Shown here piece after piece: positions 56,307 through 64,000 of a stretch of 64,000 nt of DNA (positions within the stretch are counted from its first letter, which is position 1; each line of letters begins with the position of its first letter). Location: contig OX359280.1 of NCBI GenBank assembly GCA_947179155.2, positions 16,106,165-16,170,164 on the forward strand, given 5' to 3'. The notes beneath the pieces were generated by a model that was given only the letters and a program-made list of their open reading frames with translations, did not search any database and was not told where the DNA came from. The DNA is from Hedera helix. Its lineage: Eukaryota > Streptophyta > Magnoliopsida > Apiales > Araliaceae. The position numbers and the translations under genes are program-made.

Positions 56307-56324
56307 TGGTGCCGTTGCCGGGGA
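56307..56324 (+). promoter_or_regulatory. PBS of element E, tRNA-Asp type
   Basis: TGGTGCCGTTGCCGGGGA, five bases after the LTR. It matches the common Athila PBS TGGCGCCGTTGCCGGGGA except for one C-to-T change. Confidence 0.8.
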
Positions 56325-56434
56325 ATAATTTTAATTTAATTTTGTGCTTTTGTAAATATTTATTTAATTTAGTAATTTTTCTTTGATTTTATTTTTCTAG
56401 TTTTTCATCATTTAATTTAGTTGTGCAGGTTCAG

Positions 56435-57246
56435 GATGGAAGTCATGCATGATTATGTCAATGAGGTAACTATTTCTTCTCTTGAGCAACAAATTAATGA
56501 TCTAACTTCTCTTGTTTATCAATTGGTTGCAGATAATGCACAACCAATGGAAGCTTGTAGGATTTGTGTGGTGGTTGGACATCCAACTAATATGTGCACC
56601 ATTCTTCGAGAGGAGTCCTATGAACAAGTCAATATAACAAGTGGTTTCCCTGGTCAACCCCAATGGAGATATGATCCTTATTCAAACGTATATAATTCGG
56701 GATGGAGGGATCATCCTAGTTTTGGCTATGAGAATCCACAAATGAATCTGCCTACAAATCAAAATTTCCTAAGTTATTAACAATACATGCAGTCATATCC
56801 CCAACAACAACAGGGCCAATCATTTAATTCTGATATATCTTTAGCGGATATGCTTAAATTACTTGAAACTAATAATTTGCAATTTCATTAGGAAACGAAG
56901 AAAAGAATCCAGAATTTAAATACACAGATGGGACAAATGGCAATCACACTTAGTCAATTGGAGGAGCAAAGTTCTGTGCAAGTACCTTCTCAAACGGTGG
57001 ATAATCCAACAGAGAATACAAGTGCAAAAGTGTTAAAGAGTGGAAAAGAGTGCACAAGTGTTAATGATGTTATTTTTGATGATGACATGCTTAAGGTGAC
57101 AGAAGTTGTTGAGGAAATAAACAAGAAAAAGTTAGAGATTGCAATTATCAACAATTTGGAGTTAGAGGAAGAAGAAGCAATTGAGCTGAAACAAGATTTG
57201 AAGGAGGATGGAGCTCCATTAAATTCTTTGCAAATGATTTTTTGAT
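56435..57246 (+). pseudogene. gag: Element E partial Athila Gag
   Basis: About 270 codons in one frame from ATG 56435, with stops at 56778 (TAA) and 56889 (TAG), both consistent with Gln-codon decay. It begins MEVMHDYVNEVTISSLEQQI, then ACRICVVVGHPTNMC (C-x2-C...H...C, the Athila Gag finger), GFPGQPQWRYDPYSNVYNSG and WRDHPSFGYENPQ, the same box as in D (NPGWRNHPNF). The rest is coiled-coil-like and acidic (LEEEEAIELKQDLKED). The whole capsid half found in D is missing, and the finger lies near the N-terminus. Its role, if any, would be RNA binding in trans-packaged particles. Confidence 0.75.
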
Positions 57247-58824
57247 AATAATGCAATTATTTCCATTCCATTGTCTGTTACTCATAACAAATTTTTTATC
57301 TTTTGTTTTGCAGGATCCCATTCTAAATTTAAAGAATCTTCATAGTCATCTCCAATATTTATTACTTGAAAAGGGAGTTGAACATTCATATTGAATGCAA
57401 ATGAGATTAAATCTATCGATGAAGAATAATGTGATGGATGGGGTACTCAAAATTCATGAAGTAGGAGTGACGTAGTGATTTGGCATGCTGTCAAGTCAAT
57501 GACGATAAACAAAAGCGCTGTTTGGGAGGCAACCCAAGGGGAGTATAATTTTCTTTTTATTTTTGCATTTGTAGTTTAGTTATTTATGCCTTTTTCTTTA
57601 CATTTACTTTACATTGGGGACAATGTAAATTTTAAGTGTGGGGGAAGGGATTTAGGATTTTTGTTATATTTAGGTCATATTTTAAAATTTTTTTAGGTAA
57701 TTTTAAAAATTTTGAAATTTTATATTTTGTGGGTATATTCACTGCAAACTCTCACGAGAAAAAACTTGTCCACTTGGGGTAACCTTGGGGTTTAAAGGCT
57801 TGTTGCACATGCTAAGTGTAACCGTGTTTTCTACGAAAATTGGATAGTTTTTTTTTTTTTTAAATTTTTTATGAGTCACTTGAGCAATGAGTTAATTGAA
57901 TTTTAAATTTTAGCCAATGATAAAATCTTAATTTTTATTTAATAACTCTTGAAAAAATATTAAATTTTTACTTAGTCTAAATTTTGACTTATTGTTGATA
58001 TTTACTTTGTTTGAGATCTTTAAATTTGTATGCACTTATATCCATTTGTTTGAGCTAGTTTTAATTGAAAGAAAGTTTAAATGGTTAAATGCTTATGGAA
58101 AATATTTTTGAGTTCTATATCTTATTTAATCATTATTTAAAGTGAAATATAAGACAAAATATAATTTAGAGGAGATGGTTTAGGTACTTTTTCTAGGATT
58201 GTTAAATTGAAAAGAAAAATCTTGTGATGTGTTGAGATGGGGCGTAAAACGCACTTACTCATAAATACATGAAAAAGTGAGATGGAGCATAAAATGCACT
58301 CACTAAAGAAAAGAAAAAAAGAGAGAAAGAAAAATGGGATGGAGCATATAATGCACTCATTAAAAGGAAAGAAAATTGAAAAAATGTTTGAAAAAATTGA
58401 TATTAATAATCCTAGTGTATATAATTGTTTGAAACCTTTTAATCTTCTAATATATATTTGTCTATATTAGCAAAGAGTAATGTGAAAAATAAGTATATTG
58501 AGTTTTGTTGTATGTCTTTTATAAGGTAATTAATGACCGAAGCTTATCTGAGTTTTGATTAGTTTGACACATTTGGATTCACACACACAAAAGGTCTTGA
58601 GTAAAGTAAAATTGACAAAAATGTTGAAGTTCTAGATTTTGAATAGTTTTGAAATTTTCTTTGAGTTATCATTTAAATTTTTTTTGAGGTTAATATGGAA
58701 TTCATATTCATTTGTTGCTCAGGTAAGTCAGTCAGGTTAGTAAATTATTTAGTAGAGTTTTAATTTTATAGTTTTTATTCTTATTTTGTTTGAGGACAAA
58801 CAAAGAGTTAAGTGTGTGGGTATT
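57247..58824 (+). promoter_or_regulatory. 3' untranslated region and PPT of element E
   Basis: No pol. Blocks seen: CATTGGGGACAATG...AGTGTGGGGGAAGGG internal polypurine tract (57612-57650); the ~118-bp block shared with D (57724-57840); and three hairpin-motif copies (58236-58256, 58281-58301, 58338-58358). A GAGGACAAACAAAGAGTTAA then GTGTGTGGGTAT PPT region runs up to the 3' LTR. Confidence 0.75.
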
Positions 58825-60044
58825 TGTTAAGTGAATTTTATTCCTATTTATTAGGTATTTTATGCTTAATTATTTGGGAGTTTTTATGTATTTTTAGTAT
58901 TTTAGGTGTTTTATTAATTATTATGTGTTTTTATTATTTTTAATAATTTTATATTATTTTTAATGTTTTTATTTTATTTTGTAGGAATTAATTAAAGCTG
59001 GTGGCTGGCAACTGGACAGACTTTTTCCTTTTATCCGTGTGGGGTCATCTAGGAATAAATAAAAGGATTTATTAAGGAGCCCAAAAGCAATTAGGAAAAG
59101 AAAATAAAATAGAAATTTTATATTTTATTATATTGTATTTTAAATCCTATTAGGGTTTGGAAAATGTAATTCCTATTAGGGTTAGGATGATTATGTAACC
59201 TATAAATAGAGGGCTTGAGATACACCTGAAGATACAACTTTTATTAGAAAATTTCTCTTTTCTATTCTTTGGTGTTCTCTAAACTATGTGTAGCTAAATT
59301 ATTTTTCTTTGTTTAAGTGATTGAAGCCATCAAGATTTATACACTGTGAGATCTAATTTATTTTAATTGTTCAATTTATATTTTGAGTATTGGATATTTT
59401 TTTATGCTTAAATTTATGATTGGTTTGTTTAATTGCTAGGAGGCGTATAATTTATTATTCATATTAATCTACTGCTGTTGGTAAAGCAACTAAGTTTAAT
59501 AATTGTTTTGCAGATCAAAAGATTATTTTATCTTAGGAAGAATATTCATCTAAATTAAATGCAAACAAGTGGTTTGTGTTGTTTAGTTCAATGATCTCTC
59601 TAATTCTTAAAGCTGTTATTAAATTAAATCATTAACAAGTGCCGGAGGTTGTTTAGTAGTAAGGGTATTTAGACTAAGTGGCTCTGTTTATCTAAAATTA
59701 ATGAGAGAGGAGAAAAATTATTCCACCTGCGAGTAGTTATTTCAACGGTGAATGTTCAAAATATTAATTGATTTATTCTTGCATCAATGATTAGTTGTAA
59801 ATTTTTTATGGTGGATATTAATTTAAACCAAGATTTTTTCTTCTTATTTATTTTATTAAATTACTTGCATATTTATTGATTTTAGTTAATTATTTATTTA
59901 AAACCCCCCCCCCCCCTAAATTTTGGTTTACAAAAAATTAAATTAAATTAATCATTCTCTGTGGGATCGACTCTTACTTGCATTACTACATTAATATTTT
60001 TTCAAAATACGATTTTATTTTTGGGTGCTTGCGACATCACACCA
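58825..60044 (+). repeat. 3' LTR of element E
   Basis: TGTTAAGTGAATTTTATTCC...CATCACACCA. TATAAATA at 59201-59208. A poly-C run lies at about 59904-59915 where the 5' LTR has only five C. U5 motif at 59957-59983. Confidence 0.85.
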
Positions 60045-60049
60045 ACCTA

Positions 60050-61020
60050 CCAACCACACAGAAGGGTCATGATGCCATTTAGGTAATAGTGGATAGACTA
60101 ACCAAGTCAACTCATTTTTTACCAATCAAGGTTAAGTTCACTTTGGACCGATTAGCAAAGCTATACATTAAGGAGGTTATCTCTAGACATGGCGTACTAG
60201 TTTCAATTGTGTCTGATCGAGAACCAAGGTTCACATCAAACTTCTGAAAAATTCTTCAAGAACATCTAGGTACACAATTGAGAATGAGTACTGCTTACCA
60301 CCCACAAACAGATGGTCAAAGAGAAAGGACTATCCAAACTTTGGAAGATATGCTGAGAGCTTGTATGATGGATTTTGAGGGAAATTGGGAAGATCACTTA
60401 CCTTTGGTGGAATTCTCTTCCAACAATAGTTATCACGCTAGTATACGAATGCTACCATATGAAGCTCTGTATGGAAGGAAGTGTAGAACACCGATGTGTT
60501 GGGATGAAGTTGGTGAAAGGAAGATGCTTGGGATAGAACTAGTTCAACAAACAGTGGGGTTAGTTTGAACAATTCAACTAAGGTTACGAGCTGTTCAAGA
60601 AAGACAGAAAAGATATGCCGATCTACATCGACAAAAGAGGAACTTTGAAGTCGATAGTCATGTTTTCCTAAAAGTATCTCCCTGGAAAGAAAAAATTCGT
60701 TTTGGAAAGAAAGAAAAACGGAGTCCAAGGTTTATAGGACCATTCGAGATTTTACGAAGAATAGGTGAGGTAGCTTATGAAGTAGCCTTACTTCCAGAGC
60801 TAGAACATATACATAATGTATTTCATGTTTCAGTATTGCGTCCCGTCATCAGCTATGAACCCATTCAAATTGAGAAAGATCTAAGTTACGAGAAGATTCC
60901 TGTTAAAATTGTTGATATGAAGGAACAAGTCTTGCAAAATAAGGTCATACCTTCAGTCAAGGCCATATGGAGAAATCAATCCATTGATGAAGCAACTAGG
61001 AATTAGAAGATAAAATGATA
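60050..61020 (+). pseudogene. Chromovirus C integrase core and chromodomain-like tail
   Basis: Continues the integrase after E: PTTQKGHDAI(stop)VIVDRLTKSTHFL (catalytic D), VSDREPRFTSNF(stop) (D), HPQTDGQRERTIQTLEDMLR (E), SYHASIRMLPYEALYGRKCR. The C-terminal part reads RRIGEVAYEVALLPELEHIH, NVFHVSVLRPVI, then YEKIPVKIVDMKEQVLQNKV and VKAIWRNQSIDEATRN(stop), which matches the chromodomain-like tail of plant chromoviruses. In the family this tail is thought to steer integration to heterochromatin. Stops at 60088, 60244, 60567 and 61004 are Trp- or Arg-codon decay (TGG to TAG/TGA, CGA to TGA). Confidence 0.85.
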
Positions 61021-61070
61021 TAAGTTAATTCTTAAATGATATAAGTTAATTTTGGGGACGAAATTCTTTT

Positions 61071-61083
61071 AAGGAGGGGTGAA
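61071..61083 (+). promoter_or_regulatory. Polypurine tract of chromovirus C
   Basis: AAGGAGGGGTGAA directly before the LTR start TGTAATATTCCG, preceded by GGGGACGAAATTC, as in other Tekay/Del-type elements. Confidence 0.85.
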
Positions 61084-64000
61084 TGTAATATTCCGAACTT
61101 CCGAGAGAGTTGTAATCTGACTTTATATGAATAAATAAAGATTGAATTACATCTAATATATGCTATGAAGTCTTCGTTATTGTTTGTTTTTATTGTTTGT
61201 TTACGTGTTTCGATTCAAGTATCCAACTTTAGCATGAAAAAGGAGAATAAAAGATTTTTTTCAAAAATTAAAAAAAAGATAAAACCTAAACCCTAAATTT
61301 AGAAACCCTAAGGGTTGAATCTTAAGGTTCAAACCCTAAATCCTAAAAAGTACTATTCACAAATACGTGTATAAATACAAAAATTATACGAATAGAATAC
61401 AAAAATAATACGAAAATTATACGGTATAAATACGAAAAAGTCAAATGTGAATAGTAAAAGTCAACTATTCAAATTAGTATATTAATCAAGATTAAGGCTA
61501 AACTAAGTAAGTTTGATTAATTAAATGAATTACTAATCAACCAATCACATGTTAGCTTATTAAATGACTAAACTACCCCTTACTAAAGCTTATGAATTGA
61601 CCCTTTTACCCTTAAATGGCCAGCCAAAAAGGAGCTCACCAAGCTTACTTTGGAAGCTAAAAAGATGTGTATTGGAGAAACTTTGTTAAGCTTGTTCAAG
61701 AAGCTAGAAAATGGCTTAATGACTAAACTAACCTAGCTTTGGTTTGCCTATAAATAGCAAACAATGCTCACTTGTTTTCTCATTCATTTCCAAAGCTAAA
61801 ATTCAAGTATCAAACCTATACATATATTGAGAGAGAGTTCTAGTGAGTTACTACCTTGGATATTGCAAAGAAATAGTTCAAGCTTGCAAACACCAAATGT
61901 ACAAGCTCTAAAAGTTATTATGTTCATTTTTTCTTTAGTCTTTAATTTTTCAAAAGCTCAAGAACGCGAGTCGTAGCCATGTACGATTGTCATTCTCCGT
62001 GTTCTTCACATGTTCTTTAGCCTTTCTACATTTTTGTAGTAGTTATAATGTTAAATTTTAATTCGTAGTTAAAGCTTATTGAACATACGTCGTACCATGT
62101 ATGGTTTATCCGTTCTTCGTGTTCTTCATATATTCTTGAGCATTTTTATAAATTGCTTTAATTAATTATGCAAGCCGTTATAATTACCAAATTTTTTCAA
62201 TTATAAAGTGTTATAATCACTTATGTAAGCAGTTATAATGCTTAAATTATTTCAAGTACGAAAACCAAAAGCTCAAGAACATAGTCGTTACCATGTACGG
62301 TTTATTTGTTCTTCGCGTTCTTCTTGTGTTCTTGAGCAAAAGTCATGAATCTTTCTATGAGAAGGTTTGTGATTTATTATTTTTATGTTATAAAGTGTTA
62401 TTGAGTCTTATAACATGATTTCTTAAAGAGTTAAAGCAAGCGGTACCGTGTTTCACATGGTTAACCCTAAAAATATTGGCCAAAACATGCTTACTGTCTG
62501 TTTTTGCCATTTTTCAAAAACTTAAAATCTGAATCTGCCTTGGCAATACAAATGAAAGTTGTAGATCATGAAATTATAAGCAATTTAGACTCAAGAATCA
62601 CTAAACAATGTTTTCTTATGATAAAGTTATGGCAGTTATCGGAAAGGACGTCAAAGCTGCGAAATTAATAAAGGCCCTCGGGTGGAAACACCAAATTTTA
62701 AGGTTTTGAGTTAGCCATACCTCCTAAACATTACGCCAATGAAAATAGTCTAGTTTAGGTATAAAGACAGTTATTGAATAAGCAAATTTGATGAACTAAC
62801 TTTTGGTACGCGAAGTCCTTTATATAGGCACTTTAAACGATTATCAAAAAACCCTAAATTGTGCTTAAGACAAGTTTTCTATCCTTAACCTTTGTTTACT
62901 TGCTTTCTATGTGATTTTTACATTTTGTACATGTAACGTGTAATAAATATTTGATACGGGAGTTATTGCTTCTTGTTTCAGCATAACTTGCAAAATGAAA
63001 TGCTTATTCGTGATATTATTCGAATCATGCTTTATTATATCAAACCAAGTTGTCTTGGGACGATCCTGACATGTTAAGTAAACTGAGATGAACAAGTATG
63101 TTTCACTATTCGTAATTAGTTCAGTGTATAGTATGTTATGCATAACATAAGATGTCATTAGGTTGATCCCCTTTTTATATCCACTGTAAAAGGTTCTTAG
63201 TCGAAAGACAAAGAACAGTTCAAGGTCTAACCACCACTCAGTCTTACTATGTTAAGAACATTTGTTATATCAATTGTTGTACCATGAATCCTTACAATCC
63301 ATATCGGTGTGAGTTCACTTATATGCTATGTGTTTAAGACTTGTTGAGCATCTTAGCTTACCCTTGCATAAACCTAAATTGCAAACATACCCGAGAGCTC
63401 CAGCACAAAGAAGAAAGGAAAGAAGAAATGCATAGACTAGTTTACTGTTTTCCTTAACTGTTCTTAACTGTAGTCATAATGACATTTTGTAATAAGAACA
63501 AGTTCCACACATGTAACTGAATATTATATAAATATTATCAAGTTTTATCACATTCTCTTATTACATCTTTACTTTGATTAAACCTAGAATTGTTAAAACT
63601 TAACACAATATTGATAATGATCTATTTATCTGAATGAGGATCGGTAAATAACTTGTGAGTGTTGTACATCCGAGACAGGACTAAGCGATGTTGATTGGTC
63701 AAATCCATCGTTAAGGTTCCTCGGACCCAGGTATAACTCGTTATTATTATTTTGAATGTCGGATAAGTAGGATTATTAATATGAAGAGATATCACTATAA
63801 CTAAATATGTTTCGAATGAGGGTTTTAACTAGTTGGGTAATGTTCTGTACGGAAAGAGAATTTTGTACCGAACAAAGATACAACCATTTGTCACGGATAA
63901 AGATGCAAACATTTATCACGGGTAAAGATGCAAACATTCACCGCAAGATTCTTTGTTCCCAAGAGTCGTCCTAATGACTTAATGTCGTGAATGTTGGAAC
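61084..64000 (+). repeat. 3' LTR of chromovirus C, cut by the window edge
   Basis: Colinear with 38236-41132 of the 5' LTR. TATAAATA at 61749-61756. Telo-box-like words at 61285-61350 and the inverted-repeat trio at about 61956-62336 are conserved. It has a 12-13-bp duplication (TTTTTATTGTTTG) near 61190 absent from the 5' LTR. Confidence 0.9.

Larger units (their letters stand above)
55096..60044 (+). mobile_element. Gag-only Athila relative E (TR-GAG type), inside C integrase
   Basis: LTRs 55096-56301 and 58825-60044 (about 1.2 kb, roughly 95% alike by eye) flank 2.5 kb of internal DNA. Target duplications are GCCTA (55091-55095) and ACCTA (60045-60049), one mismatch; removing E restores the integrase frame VVGLPTTQKGHDAI. 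It has a tRNA-Asp-type PBS and a PPT but only a partial Athila gag and no pol, so it must rely on proteins from a full Athila element. Its LTR matches the solo LTR at 26015. Confidence 0.85.
38236..64000 (+). mobile_element. Chromovirus C (Tekay/Del-type Ty3-Gypsy), nested host, runs off window
   Basis: Two LTRs (38236-41358; 61084 to beyond 64000) bracket a PBS, a pre-gag reading frame, gag, protease, RT, RNase H, integrase and a chromodomain-like tail. Later insertions D (41369-50605) and E (55096-60044) split it. The window end corresponds to about 41132 of the 5' LTR, so about 226 bp of the 3' LTR are missing. Coding parts contain about 20 in-frame stops. LTRs differ by roughly 4-5% by eye, mostly transitions. 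The element is inactive. Confidence 0.88.

Noticed and set aside
1..64000. tRNA or rRNA genes
   Set aside because: PBS-like words match tRNA ends only; no cloverleaf or rRNA segment was recognised.

Overview
This window looks like the repeat-packed intergenic space of a large plant nuclear genome, probably a eudicot. It is AT-rich and I see no intact host gene, rRNA or tRNA. Almost everything can be assigned to LTR retrotransposons inserted into one another, plus a few small DNA transposons on the left. The assignments rest on plant-specific families: Ty3/Gypsy Athila, Tat/Ogre and Tekay/Del-type chromoviruses, a Ty1/Copia-type LTR, and hAT-like and long-TIR elements.

Left part (1-8636). A GCGACGG-rich foldback element (431-606) is followed by a long-TIR element (716-1732) that may carry a captured exon. 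Next is a solo LTR (2008-8387). It is split by a hAT-like element carrying an F-box-associated gene fragment (2586-3799) and by a 4.3-kb solo chromovirus-type LTR (4022-8341, TSD GGAAG).

Centre (8637-31598). A Copia-type LTR (8637-9957 plus 29464-30105) is split by a 19.5-kb Tat/Ogre-type element on the minus strand (9958-29463). The Tat element keeps both LTRs, a tRNA-Arg-type PBS, gag remnants and RT/RNase H remnants, but the RT region lacks its catalytic motif. It was itself hit by a 3.36-kb solo chromovirus LTR (22150-25507, TSD GTTAC) and by an Athila-type solo LTR (26015-27562, TSD TTGTT). Right of the Copia LTR lies a second, inverted copy of it (about 30184-31598), only about 80 bp away.

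Right part (31599-64000). The inverted Copia copy is cut by a chromovirus-type LTR (from 31599). That LTR holds a 4.0-kb solo LTR (33944-37985) and a complete chromovirus here called C (38236 to beyond 64000; 3.1-kb LTRs). C carries an unusual extra coiled-coil-like reading frame upstream of gag. A young Athila element, D (41369-50605, TSD GTATC), sits inside C's primer-binding site. A gag-only Athila relative, E (55096-60044), sits inside C's integrase gene. D has an almost open gag-pro-RT-RH-INT frame but has lost the end of its 5' LTR and its PBS. C is riddled with stops that nearly all look like C-to-T or G-to-A changes.

The most interesting signals are non-coding. Four chromovirus-type LTRs each carry GC-rich palindromes of different sequence at about the same distance (1.4-1.7 kb) from the LTR 3' end. 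The 3' untranslated regions of D, E and the Tat element share conserved modules, including a repeated hairpin and a block tandemly triplicated in Tat. All insertion boundaries were read by eye from TG...CA ends and target-site duplications. Identity figures are estimates.
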